Shown here: positions 51,026 to 59,772 of the stretch, one piece after another | Layout of the letters: each line of letters starts with the position of its first letter | Numbering within the stretch: position 1 is the stretch's first letter | Source of the DNA: Actibacterium sp. 188UL27-1 | Lineage (GTDB): Bacteria > Pseudomonadota > Alphaproteobacteria > Rhodobacterales > Rhodobacteraceae | Direction: 5' to 3' | Assembly: GCF_016901225.1 (NCBI RefSeq) | Contig: NZ_JAFEUL010000001.1 | Location: 62,001 to 126,000 of the forward strand | Length of the DNA stretch: 64,000 bases | Notes under the pieces: generated by a model | What the model was told of the DNA's origin: nothing | Seen by the model: only the letters and a program-made list of their open reading frames with translations | Databases searched by the model: none | Program-made: the position numbers and the translations under genes

Positions 51026-53098
51026 ATGTCGCTGGCGCGGCGGACAAATAACCGGTTTTCTGGCTCGATCTGGCCTGGCTTCGTGGATGCGATGACGGCC
51101 CTGTTGCTGGTCCTGATGTTTGTTTTGTCGATCTTCATGATCATGCAGTTCATTTTGCAGGAAACGATCACCGGTCAGGAAAGCGAGTTGAACACCCTGT
51201 CCGAAGAGTTGGAGGGGCTCGCCAATACGCTGGGCCTGGAGCGTGCGCGCAGTGCAGCACTAGAGGCCGAGGCGACGCGGTTGGGCGATGCAGCCAGCGC
51301 TGCGGAGGAAGAGATCGCCACTCAATCGGCGCTGATCGCGACCCTGACAAGCCGTGTTGAGACGCAGGAAAGCCAACTGGCCGAGGCGCGAACAGCCCTC
51401 ACGACATTTGAACAGCAGGTGACCGCGCTGCTGGCGGCGCGGGATGATGCGCTTGCCCAGAACCGCCAACTGAATGCGGATCTGGAAACTGCCGAAGCGG
51501 CCAGCGCGGAACTGGCATCTGAGCGGGACGCGCTATCGCTGGCTCTGGCCACGGCCCGTGATGAGGTTGACGCCACCGCCGAAGAAGCACGTCTTGCTGC
51601 CGCTCGCCGCGAAGCGTTGGAGGCCATGGTGGCCGATTTGCGGTCGTCGCAAACCGCTGGCAGTTCGCAATTGCTTGCGCTTGAGACGGCCAATGCCGAC
51701 CTGGCCGAGAAACTGACGGAAGCCGAGGAGACGCGCCTTGCCGAAGCTGAAGCGGCCCGCCTGTTGCGGGAGCGGCTGGAGCAGGCCGATACTGAGCTGA
51801 CTGCGCTGACCCTATCGCTGGAGCAGCAGCGCGCCGAGGCGGAGGAGACCTTAACCTTGCTGGCAGCTGCACAGGCCGCAGAGGAGGATCTGAATGCCCG
51901 CTTGGCCGCCGCGATCCTGAAAGGCGACACATTCGAGCAGGATCTGGCGCGCGCCAATGATCAGAGCGCGACCCTGCAGACACAATTGACCGAAAGTCAG
52001 AGCGCCCTGGTGGCCGAACAAGAAAAACTTCGGACAGCGCTGGCCAGCAGCGCGGCGGAGCGATTGCGCCTTTCGACGGAGTTGAACAGGCTCCAATCCG
52101 CCGTTGATGACCGCGATGATCAGCTGGCAACGCTTCAGCAGACTGCGACTGATGTGTCCTCCTTGCAGCGCAGCCTCGCCGATCTGGAAGCTGAAAATGC
52201 CGCTTTGCGCACCGCCGCAACCGATACGGGCACCATACGGGAACAGTTGACCGCGGCTCTGGCGGCCAAGCTGGAAGCAGAGCGCGCCAGGAGCGAGGCG
52301 ATCACCGATAGCGAAGAGCGGGATATTTTGCTGGCCACCGCCAACACCAAACTGGCGGAGCTGGAGGCAAAATCCGGTGCGGACCAGCGCCGCCTTGCCC
52401 TTTTGAACGAGCAGGTGGCGGCCTTACGTACGCAACTTGGCTCTCTCCAGGTCATCCTGGATGATGCCAACGATCGCGAGGATGACGCGCAGGTACAGAT
52501 CCAATCCTTGGGCAATCAGCTGAATGCGGCCTTGGCGCGCGTCGCCTCCGAGGAGCGGCGGCGTGCGGTACTGGAGGAAGCGGAAGCCGAAAGACTGCGA
52601 GAGGAGGCGGAGCGTCTGCGCGAAGAAAGCACACAACTCGCTGCGTACCGGTCCGAATTCTTTGGACGGATGCGCGAAATCCTGGCCGATCAGGAAGGTG
52701 TGCGTATCGTCGGTGACCGCTTCGTGTTCAGCTCTGAGGTGCTGTTTGCCCCGGGGCGCGCGGACCTGTCGGCAGAGGGGCGCGCGCAGATCGCCAATAT
52801 CGCACAGATCCTGCAATCGGTTGCGAATGAGATCCCACAGGGCATTGACTGGATCATCCGCGTTGACGGTCACACTGACAACGTTCCGCTGAGTGGCACC
52901 GGTGCCTTTGCCGATAACTGGGAGCTCAGCCAGGGGCGCGCGCTGTCTGTCGTGCGTTATATGTCACGAAATCTGGGCATTCCGCCGACCCGGCTGTCGG
53001 CCAATGGCTTTGGTGAGTATCAACCGATCAACGCTGCGGATACCCCGGCGGCGCGCGCCCAAAATCGGCGAATCGAGTTAAAACTAACTGAGAAATAG
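51026..53098 (+). CDS. MotB/OmpA-like peptidoglycan-binding protein with very long coiled coil
   Basis: 690 residues. The MotB-like membrane helix SGSIWPGFVDAMTALLLVLMFVLSIFMIMQF carries the proton-binding Asp near residue 21. Residues about 48-545 are an almost unbroken Ala/Glu/Leu coiled coil, many times longer than in MotB. The C-terminal OmpA domain (about 560-685) has VLFAPGRADLSAEGRAQI, RVDGHTDNVPLSGTGAFADNWELSQGRALSVVRYM and RRIELKLTEK. It should anchor a motor-like complex to the cell wall across a long span. It pairs with the MotA/TolQ-like gene. Confidence 0.9.
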   Translation: MSLARRTNNRFSGSIWPGFVDAMTALLLVLMFVLSIFMIMQFILQETITGQESELNTLSEELEGLANTLGLERARSAALEAEATRLGDAASAAEEEIATQSALIATLTSRVETQESQLAEARTALTTFEQQVTALLAARDDALAQNRQLNADLETAEAASAELASERDALSLALATARDEVDATAEEARLAAARREALEAMVADLRSSQTAGSSQLLALETANADLAEKLTEAEETRLAEAEAARLLRERLEQADTELTALTLSLEQQRAEAEETLTLLAAAQAAEEDLNARLAAAILKGDTFEQDLARANDQSATLQTQLTESQSALVAEQEKLRTALASSAAERLRLSTELNRLQSAVDDRDDQLATLQQTATDVSSLQRSLADLEAENAALRTAATDTGTIREQLTAALAAKLEAERARSEAITDSEERDILLATANTKLAELEAKSGADQRRLALLNEQVAALRTQLGSLQVILDDANDREDDAQVQIQSLGNQLNAALARVASEERRRAVLEEAEAERLREEAERLREESTQLAAYRSEFFGRMREILADQEGVRIVGDRFVFSSEVLFAPGRADLSAEGRAQIANIAQILQSVANEIPQGIDWIIRVDGHTDNVPLSGTGAFADNWELSQGRALSVVRYMSRNLGIPPTRLSANGFGEYQPINAADTPAARAQNRRIELKLTEK

Positions 53099-54091
53099 TT
53101 ATCGAAGCTCGATTGAGACCGATTTTTCCGACATGACATTCCCGTGCCGGATATGTTTGACCGTCCCCGTATAGATCCCCGGCGGCCAGTTGTCTGGCGG
53201 TGTACGTTTGCCGAACGCGTCGAGGTAAAAGGCGTGGCCGCGCTCCAATTTCTGATCATGTTCACCAACGACGCCGTTGGGCCCGATGATCCTTGTTTGC
53301 ACAATATCGTCAGCCTTCGTCGCAAAGGTATAGGACCAGATGACTAGGGCTGGTGTATCGGTGGCAATCGTGGGGGCGGAGGACAAACCACCTTCGACCT
53401 CGATGAGTTCCGGGACCCGGTCGGCAATCCCAAGCTTCAGTAGCCCACTTGGTTGATACTCTGGAAGTTCTGACCAAAGATGCTCCGTTGCCGAACCGCA
53501 AGCAGTCCCTTGCTGTGGTGAAAACGGATCGATATCGCGGCCATCCCGACGCAAGCTGAGGTGGACATGGGGGAAGGATGCCTCGCCTGATAGCCCGATA
53601 TGGCCCAACGGATCACCGATCTGAATCTTATCACCTGTGCTGACGCGGATGCTTTTTTGCCTCAGGTGGCAATATTGGCTCTCCCAACCATTTTCGTGAC
53701 GTATCACGACCCCATTGCCGCATTCCAGCCCTGCGACCTCGGCGGCGTTTCCTGTGGTTGTGGGGGTGTCAGCCATTCCGTCCCGCACTGCGGTAACTGT
53801 GCCGGGAGCCACGGCCACAACCGGAACGCCGCGCTTCATCTCCGCGATTGTCGGCACGGCAAAATCGGTGCCGGAATGGCCATCATTGGCCAACGTCCCA
53901 CAGCGATAGTCCATGGCGGAGCCGTCGGTGGGATCACGATCAAAATACTGGCGGATGTAACATTTATCCGAGGGCTCGCATCGTACAGGGGATCCGATCG
54001 TAAAATCCTGTGACGAGGCTGTGAATGCGATAACCCACATAAAAAAGGGCGCAACAAGGCGCCCTTTTCTTGATATGCCAACAATCGTCAC
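53099..54091 (-). CDS. M23 family metallopeptidase (secreted)
   Basis: 330 residues from a GTG that overlaps the clpA stop (GTGA). A signal peptide is formed by basic GISRKGR and hydrophobic LVAPFFMWVIAF. An ATG at 54040 is the only other start nearby, but it would lose the basic part. The LytM/M23 zinc residues are in NDGHSGTDFAVP and in FPHVHLSLRRDG, with SQYCHLRQKS between. It cuts peptidoglycan cross-links or, if degenerate, activates amidases. The clpA terminator hairpin lies inside its signal-peptide codons, and its stop abuts the coiled-coil protein's stop. Confidence 0.85.
   Translation of the reverse strand: MTIVGISRKGRLVAPFFMWVIAFTASSQDFTIGSPVRCEPSDKCYIRQYFDRDPTDGSAMDYRCGTLANDGHSGTDFAVPTIAEMKRGVPVVAVAPGTVTAVRDGMADTPTTTGNAAEVAGLECGNGVVIRHENGWESQYCHLRQKSIRVSTGDKIQIGDPLGHIGLSGEASFPHVHLSLRRDGRDIDPFSPQQGTACGSATEHLWSELPEYQPSGLLKLGIADRVPELIEVEGGLSSAPTIATDTPALVIWSYTFATKADDIVQTRIIGPNGVVGEHDQKLERGHAFYLDAFGKRTPPDNWPPGIYTGTVKHIRHGNVMSEKSVSIELR
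54041..54068 (-). terminator. rho-independent terminator of clpA, inside the M23 gene's 5' end
   Basis: Read on the minus strand, AAAAGGGCGC, loop CTTGTT, then GCGCCCTTTT form a perfect 10-bp stem that runs directly into TT, giving a run of six T. It lies 20 to 47 bases after the clpA stop. The same bases encode residues 9 to 17 of the M23 protein if it starts at the overlapping GTG. Confidence 0.85.
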
Positions 54092-56424
54092 TCCGCCGTC
54101 AAAAGCGGTGGTTTCTTGGTCGACAATTGCGGGGTCTGCGGCTCGTCTATGCGTAGGTCCAGTTGGCCGTCCTTGATACCAACCTTGACGATGCCACCTT
54201 TCATGAGCTTGCCAAACAACAACTCCTCGGCAAGTTGCTTTTTGATATGCTCCTGAATGACGCGGCCAAGTGGGCGGGCCCCCATTTTGTCATCATACCC
54301 TTTCTCGGCCAGCCATTCCGCGGCGGGACGGGTCAGTTCGATGGTCACGTTGCGGTCCATCAACTGGGCCTCAAGCTGTAGCACGAACTTTTCGACGACC
54401 TGCAGGATGATCTCCTTACCCAGGGGTGCAAAGCTGATTACAGCATCCAGTCGGTTGCGGAATTCGGGCGTAAAGGTCCGTTCGATGGCTGCCGTGTCTT
54501 CGCCCTCGCGCCGGTCGCGACCAAAACCGATGGCGGCTTTGGACATCTCGGACGCACCGGCGTTTGAGGTCATGATCAGCACAACATTGCGGAAATCCAC
54601 AGCGCGACCGTTGTGATCGGTCAGCTTGCCGTGGTCCATGACCTGCAGCAGGATGTTGAAGACGTCCGGGTGAGCCTTCTCGATCTCGTCCAGCAGCAGC
54701 ACGCAATGGGGGTGCTGGTCGACACCGTCCGTCAACATGCCGCCCTGGTCAAACCCGACATAGCCGGGAGGTGCCCCGATCAGCCGTGAAACGGCGTGCT
54801 TCTCCATGTATTCTGACATGTCGAAACGGATCAGTTCCACGCCCAACTGGTCAGCCAACTGCTTGGCGACTTCGGTTTTACCGACGCCAGTCGGACCTGC
54901 GAACAGATAGTTGCCGATGGGTTTTTCGGGTTCGCGCAGTCCGGCACGCGACAGTTTGATGGCGGATGCCAAAGCCTCGATCGCATCGTCCTGACCAAAG
55001 ACGACGCGTTTTAGCGTTGTCTCCAGATCTTTCAGAACCTCAGCGTCATCCTTACTGACATTTTTCGGCGGGATCCGGGCGATTTTGGCCACAACGGCTT
55101 CGATCTCCTTCGTACCGATTGTCTTGCGCCGCTTGGATTCGGCAACCAAATGCTGGGCAGCACCGGCCTCATCAATCACGTCAATGGCTTTGTCGGGCAG
55201 CTTACGGTCGTTTATATACCGCGCCGACAGTTCCACCGCTGTCTTGATCGCGTCAGATGTGTACTTGATCGCGTGGTGATCTTCGAAATAGGGCTTCAGA
55301 CCCTTGAGAATTTTGACGCTATCCTCAACCGAAGGCTCGTTCACATCGATCTTCTGGAAGCGCCGGCTAAGCGCGCGATCCTTTTCGAAATGCTGACGAA
55401 ACTCTTTGTAGGTGGTCGATCCCATGCACCGCAGCTTGCCGCCCTGCAATGCGGGCTTCAGCAGGTTGGACGCGTCCATCGCTCCACCCGACGTTGCACC
55501 GGCGCCAATGACCGTGTGGATTTCGTCAATGAACAAGACGGCATCAGGGTGATCCTCCAACTCGGTCACAACGGCTTTCAGCCGTTCCTCAAAATCACCG
55601 CGATACCGCGTGCCAGCCAGGAGCGCGCCCATATCCAGCGAATAAATCGTCGCGCCAGATAGAACCTCCGGGGTTTCACCGGCCACGATCTTGCGCGCCA
55701 GACCTTCGGCAATGGCCGTCTTGCCAACGCCTGGGTCACCCACCAGCAGGGGGTTGTTCTTGCGTCGGCGGCACAGCACCTGCACGCAACGCTCGACCTC
55801 TGAGTCGCGCCCGATCAGTGGATCGACATCACCCTTGCGGGCCTTGGCATTGAGATCAACGCAATATTTGGCAAGGGCGCTTTCCTTGCCATCCTCTTCA
55901 CCGCCGCCCGCGCTTTCGCTCCTGGTGCCTTCTTCTTCAACATCCTGCGCGCCGGTCACCGAGCGTGTCTCGCCAAAGGATGGATCTTTCGCGACACCAT
56001 GGGCGATGAAATTCACGGCATCATAGCGCGTCATATCCTGTTCCTGCAGGAAATAGGCAGCATTCGATTCGCGCTCGGCAAAGATCGCAACAAGCACGTT
56101 GGCCCCGGTCACCTCGGTCCGACCCGAACTTTGGACATGGATCGCCGCACGCTGGATGACGCGCTGGAAGGCGGCCGTTGGCACGGCCTCCGATCCTTCG
56201 ATCTCCGTCACCAGGGTGGACAGATCACTGTCGATGAATTTGTTAAGCGTATCCCGCAGTTCCGTGAGGTCGACCGAACAGGCTTGCATCACCTTGGCAG
56301 CGTCCGGCTCGTCGATCAGGGCGAGAAGAAGATGTTCAAGTGTGGCCAGTTCATGTCGACGCTCATTGGCAAGCGCCAAGGCAGCGTGGATGGCTTGTTC
56401 CAGGGAGTTTGAAAACGACGGCAC
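54088..56424 (-). CDS. clpA: ATP-dependent Clp protease ATP-binding subunit ClpA
   Basis: 778 residues from a GTG ([16 protein letters not shown]) with GGAG eight bases upstream. It has an N-terminal repeat domain, first AAA+ module ([31 protein letters not shown]) and second module ([47 protein letters not shown]). It unfolds substrates for ClpP, commonly with the adaptor ClpS, which is not encoded next to it here. The gene ends at a strong terminator. A possible RpoH-type promoter lies upstream. Confidence 0.97.
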   Translation of the reverse strand: MPSFSNSLEQAIHAALALANERRHELATLEHLLLALIDEPDAAKVMQACSVDLTELRDTLNKFIDSDLSTLVTEIEGSEAVPTAAFQRVIQRAAIHVQSSGRTEVTGANVLVAIFAERESNAAYFLQEQDMTRYDAVNFIAHGVAKDPSFGETRSVTGAQDVEEEGTRSESAGGGEEDGKESALAKYCVDLNAKARKGDVDPLIGRDSEVERCVQVLCRRRKNNPLLVGDPGVGKTAIAEGLARKIVAGETPEVLSGATIYSLDMGALLAGTRYRGDFEERLKAVVTELEDHPDAVLFIDEIHTVIGAGATSGGAMDASNLLKPALQGGKLRCMGSTTYKEFRQHFEKDRALSRRFQKIDVNEPSVEDSVKILKGLKPYFEDHHAIKYTSDAIKTAVELSARYINDRKLPDKAIDVIDEAGAAQHLVAESKRRKTIGTKEIEAVVAKIARIPPKNVSKDDAEVLKDLETTLKRVVFGQDDAIEALASAIKLSRAGLREPEKPIGNYLFAGPTGVGKTEVAKQLADQLGVELIRFDMSEYMEKHAVSRLIGAPPGYVGFDQGGMLTDGVDQHPHCVLLLDEIEKAHPDVFNILLQVMDHGKLTDHNGRAVDFRNVVLIMTSNAGASEMSKAAIGFGRDRREGEDTAAIERTFTPEFRNRLDAVISFAPLGKEIILQVVEKFVLQLEAQLMDRNVTIELTRPAAEWLAEKGYDDKMGARPLGRVIQEHIKKQLAEELLFGKLMKGGIVKVGIKDGQLDLRIDEPQTPQLSTKKPPLLTAE

Positions 56425-56501
56425 GATCCGTGCTCCTTTCCTGTAGGGCCAAAGGGGGCGCGCGAGGCACCCGTCTCTGACCATGGCCTCATGACCTTAA
56501 A

Positions 56502-56529
56502 GTTTGGTTGGGATTTCCCGGGCTTCAAG
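56502..56529 (-). promoter_or_regulatory. heat-shock (RpoH-type) promoter candidate of clpA
   Basis: On the minus strand CTTGAAG (56523-56529) is followed after 15 bases by CCAAAC (56502-56507), resembling the -35/-10 pattern used by the heat-shock sigma factor. It lies 78 bases before the clpA start. The -10 match is partial. Confidence 0.3.
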
Positions 56530-56596
56530 TCTTTTCTGCCCGATCACAAAGTTTATGATGATTTATGCGTAAAAAGTGATCGCGCAAGGGGGCGGT

Positions 56597-57361
56597 TCAA
56601 AAGGCATCTTTCAAGCCTCTGATATGGGCGAAAACCTCTGTATTCGTTGCGGTTTCCATGTTCAGATGGGATCGGATCGCGGGATTGTCCACACGCAGAA
56701 ACGGATTGGTTCCAAGCTCATCTGCCAAAGTACTGGGCACTGTTGGCTGATTTTCCGCTCTTTTCTTATGCACATCTTCGATACGTGCCGTTAGATCAGC
56801 ATTGTTGGGGTCGACCGTTATGGCGAACCGGGCGTTGGCTTGGGTGTATTCATGGCCCGAGCAGATCAACGTCTCCGGTGGCAAGGCAGCAAGTTTCGAC
56901 AGCGAGGTCCACATTTGATCAGCGGTACCTTCAAACAGCCGCCCACATCCCAGTGCCATCAGGCTATCCGCAGTGAAAACGGCGGGTGCTGCAGGAAAAT
57001 GAAAGGCGATATGCCCGACCGTATGGCCCGACACGTCGAGGATTTCGCCCTCGGCTGAGCCAACAAACACCGAATCCCCTTCCTCGACTTCCAGATCCAG
57101 GTTCGGAAGGCGGTGCCTGTCTGCCTTGCCGCCCACAACCCGCACCTCAGGTCCGCGCAGGGTATCCACGCCGCCGATATGGTCATGGTGGTGGTGGGTG
57201 ATCAGAATGTCCGACAGGATCCAGCCGCGTACCGCCAGCTCGCGCTGGATCGGGCCAGCCTCGGGCACATCCACAACAGCCGTCGCGCCGGTGTCATCGT
57301 CATGCAAAAGGTAGGCATAGTTGTCGTTCAGGCAGGGGATGGTGACGATCTCAAGGGGCAT
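56597..57361 (-). CDS. gloB: hydroxyacylglutathione hydrolase (glyoxalase II)
   Basis: 254 residues from ATG 57361 (MPLEIVTIPCLNDNYAYLL). The metallo-beta-lactamase motif ILITHHHHDHIGG gives the binuclear metal site; other ligands are in VSGHTVGHIAFHF and FTADSLMALGCGRLFEG, with CSGHEYTQANARFA for substrate binding. It hydrolyses S-lactoylglutathione in methylglyoxal detoxification. The in-frame extension upstream is antisense to the methyltransferase gene and was not used. Confidence 0.96.
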   Translation of the reverse strand: MPLEIVTIPCLNDNYAYLLHDDDTGATAVVDVPEAGPIQRELAVRGWILSDILITHHHHDHIGGVDTLRGPEVRVVGGKADRHRLPNLDLEVEEGDSVFVGSAEGEILDVSGHTVGHIAFHFPAAPAVFTADSLMALGCGRLFEGTADQMWTSLSKLAALPPETLICSGHEYTQANARFAITVDPNNADLTARIEDVHKKRAENQPTVPSTLADELGTNPFLRVDNPAIRSHLNMETATNTEVFAHIRGLKDAF

Positions 57362-57424
57362 GGCGTTTTCCGTGGCTGACGATATGGTCTGTCGCAAGAG
57401 TTGCTGATCGGGGATCGCGGCGCA

Positions 57425-58168
57425 ATGCACCTGGATGTGCTGGATCTGAGAAATTTTTACTACCGAACGCCCTTGGGGCGGGTCGCGCAAAGGGCGATCC
57501 GTGATCAGGTCCTTACCTTCTGGCCCGAGGCTCAAGGCCAGACCGTGGCTGGCTTTGGCTTTGCCGTTCCCCTTTTGCGGCCTTTCCTCGCGGATGCGCG
57601 GCGGGTCATTGCCTTGATGCCGGGCCAACAGGGGGTAATGCCTTGGCCCGCCAATGGCGACAACGTCTCGGTCCTGTGCGAAGAGACCCTTTGGCCCCTG
57701 TCGACGGGCATGGTCGATAAATTGATCGTGCTGCATGGGCTGGAGACATCCGATGACAATGCGCGCGTCCTGGACGAAGCGTTTCGCGTGCTGGGTCCTG
57801 GTGGGCGCGTTCTGTTCATCGTGCCCAACCGTTCGGGTCTGTGGGCGCGCCGTGATGCAACGCCCTTTGGGTTCGGCAGGCCCTATACGCTGACCCAGTT
57901 GGAGGCGCAGCTCAAGCGCCACAATTTCGCGCCCGAACGGCATTTGGCGGCGCTTTTCAGTCCGCCGTCGTCCAAGCGGTTCTGGCTGCGTACGGCGCCG
58001 ATGTGGGAAAATGCAGGCTGCCGGGTGTCATCGGTCTTTGCCGGAGGCGTGCTGATGGTCGAGGCGTCAAAGCAGGTCTATGCGCCGGGCGGCACGGCGG
58101 TGCGCGACCGTGTGCGCCGGTCATTGGCCGTGCTTGATCCGACCCCGGCCGCGCCTGAACCTGCGTGA
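57425..58168 (+). CDS. SAM-dependent methyltransferase
   Basis: 247 residues from ATG 57425. A class I methyltransferase core is suggested by [28 protein letters not shown] (motif I), [22 protein letters not shown] and [38 protein letters not shown], the pattern of UbiE/type 11 enzymes. Substrate is unknown. It is divergent from gloB with 63 bases between the starts, an arrangement often seen in this group. Confidence 0.82.
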   Translation: MHLDVLDLRNFYYRTPLGRVAQRAIRDQVLTFWPEAQGQTVAGFGFAVPLLRPFLADARRVIALMPGQQGVMPWPANGDNVSVLCEETLWPLSTGMVDKLIVLHGLETSDDNARVLDEAFRVLGPGGRVLFIVPNRSGLWARRDATPFGFGRPYTLTQLEAQLKRHNFAPERHLAALFSPPSSKRFWLRTAPMWENAGCRVSSVFAGGVLMVEASKQVYAPGGTAVRDRVRRSLAVLDPTPAAPEPA

Positions 58169-58246
58169 CAGTCTTGTGATCTGATCTGCACCTGTTACCG
58201 TTGAACCACTATTTTTCACGACCTTACTTTGTTTCGGAGATAGATT

Positions 58247-58951
58247 ATGGGACTATTGGATGACGCGTGGAGCGTCGCAAAAGGTTTGGGCGAAGGTGCC
58301 TTATCGGTTGGTGAAGATTTCGTTGGTGGCATTGAACGAACGGCCGAGGGGCTGGGGGTTCGCGGAACCGACCGTATCGTTGAGATCGGGACAGAGAATG
58401 AAATTCTCTGGGGCCTACTGACCAAAACGGTCAACACTAGCATCAGCGTTGCCGGCAATCCGCTGACGGCTGCGATCACACGTGTGATTGTGGAATATTA
58501 CGAGTTTCTGCCCGAAGATCTCGCGCTTGATGCGGCTAAGAAAGCAGGTGCCTCCGTGGCACCGGGGATGGCCGGTAAAGCCATCGCCAAGGCGATCGCG
58601 AAAAAGCTGGCCACCCGACTGGCGTTGAAGGTTGCGGCCTCCACCGCCTTCAAACAACTGGCGACCAAACTTGGAATTTCGGCTGGTACGACTGCAAGCG
58701 GGGTTGGCATCCCGATCTCCCTCGCTTTGTTCCAGGGCACTGCACAGCGCGCCTCAAAGGGCAGCCGCAAGCTGAAAATGCTGGACCGTCAGATTTGGTC
58801 TGACCTGCGGAAGTCCGGCGGTTTGGACATGATTTATTTTCTGGTGGAGAAACCCCTGGAACCCTACATGGCCGGGATCATCTTGGCGCGGAAAAGTCAG
58901 CCCTTGTTTGAGCGATACGCGCGGGAGGCCATGCGGCTTGCCAGCGACTGA
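58247..58951 (+). CDS. hypothetical protein with Gly/Ala/Lys-rich amphipathic core
   Basis: 234 residues, ATG with GGAG seven bases upstream. The N terminus is soluble (LLDDAWSVAKGLGEGALSVGEDFVGGIERTAEGLG). Residues about 95-170 are a Lys/Ala/Gly-rich stretch (ASVAPGMAGKAIAKAIAKKLATRLALKV, then GISAGTTASGVGIPISLALFQG) that could insert into membranes. The C terminus is helical and mixed (IWSDLRKSGGLDMIYFLVEKPLEP). No family recognised. It is alone between the methyltransferase and the ATP synthase genes. Confidence 0.7.
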   Translation: MGLLDDAWSVAKGLGEGALSVGEDFVGGIERTAEGLGVRGTDRIVEIGTENEILWGLLTKTVNTSISVAGNPLTAAITRVIVEYYEFLPEDLALDAAKKAGASVAPGMAGKAIAKAIAKKLATRLALKVAASTAFKQLATKLGISAGTTASGVGIPISLALFQGTAQRASKGSRKLKMLDRQIWSDLRKSGGLDMIYFLVEKPLEPYMAGIILARKSQPLFERYAREAMRLASD

Positions 58952-58983
58952 CTCGCGACGCTGGTAACACCTCGACTCGTGCC

Positions 58984-59014
58984 CGCTGCGATCCAGCTTC
59001 AAAGGGTCGCAGCG
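58984..59014 (+). terminator. weak terminator-like hairpin before the ATP synthase genes
   Basis: CGCTGCGA (58984-58991) and TCGCAGCG (59007-59014) form a perfect 8-bp stem with a 15-base loop, followed by only ATTTG. It could end transcription of the orphan gene. The rest of the 260-base gap ahead of atpH holds an ACCCCC/GGGGGT repeat and no promoter I can support. Confidence 0.35.
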
Positions 59015-59211
59015 ATTTGAGACGGCCCGCTTTTCGAGGAAAATAACGGAAATGATATGCGAAAGCATTCTGAAACACCCCCATTTTGAGGAGTTGCGGG
59101 GGTCAGAGGCGTCTGCTACATCCCCCACGACTTTGAGACGCGCTGGGCGTCATGGGGCGATGCTGCAGGATCTGGATGGGTCCGGTGGCCAACGAGACAA
59201 AAGGGGTGGAC

Positions 59212-59772
59212 GTGTCAGAGACGGCTTCGATTTCCACAAGTATTGCACAGCGCTATGCCGCCGCGCTGTTTGAACTGTCCAAAGACGACAAGGCGCTGCC
59301 TGTCCTCGAAAACGATACCAACGCAATGTCCGATGCCCTGGAGGCTGGCCCCGAACTGGGCGCAATGATCTCCTCCCCGGTCTATTCGCGTGGTGAGCAG
59401 GGCGCCGCGATTGCAGCCGTTGCCAAAAAGATGGAGTTGAGCCCTCTTTTCACCAACACGCTGGGGCTCATGGCCGACAAGCGCCGCCTATTCGCGTTGC
59501 CGCAGCTTGTGGCAGCTCTTCAAGCGCGCATCGCCGATGAAAAGGGTGAAGTGACGGCTGAGGTAACCTCGGCCCAGCCCTTGACCGTGAACCAGAAAAA
59601 AGCCCTCGCCAAGACTCTGAAAGAGCAGGTTGGCAAGGATGTGATTTTGAATACGACCGTCGATGAAAGCCTCATCGGCGGTCTTGTCGTCAAGGTGGGT
59701 TCCAAGATGATCGATAGTTCGATCCGCTCGAAACTCGCCAACCTCCAGAATGTGATGAAAGAGGTCGGATAA
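59212..59772 (+). CDS. atpH: F-type ATP synthase subunit delta
   Basis: 186 residues from a GTG ([23 protein letters not shown]), the usual alphaproteobacterial length. C-terminal [58 protein letters not shown] is the delta/OSCP signature. It links F1 to the peripheral stalk of Fo. Its TAA overlaps the atpA ATG by one base. It heads the F1 operon; the Fo genes are elsewhere, as is normal here. Confidence 0.95.
   Translation: MSETASISTSIAQRYAAALFELSKDDKALPVLENDTNAMSDALEAGPELGAMISSPVYSRGEQGAAIAAVAKKMELSPLFTNTLGLMADKRRLFALPQLVAALQARIADEKGEVTAEVTSAQPLTVNQKKALAKTLKEQVGKDVILNTTVDESLIGGLVVKVGSKMIDSSIRSKLANLQNVMKEVG

Noticed and set aside
49839-53098. Zorya-type phage defence (ZorA/ZorB)
   Set aside because: The long coiled coil is in the MotB-like rather than the MotA-like protein, no ZorC, ZorD or ZorE follows, and the neighbours are housekeeping genes.
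57362-57943. N-terminal extension of the gloB frame
   Set aside because: Antisense to the methyltransferase gene; gloB homology begins exactly at the ATG at 57361.
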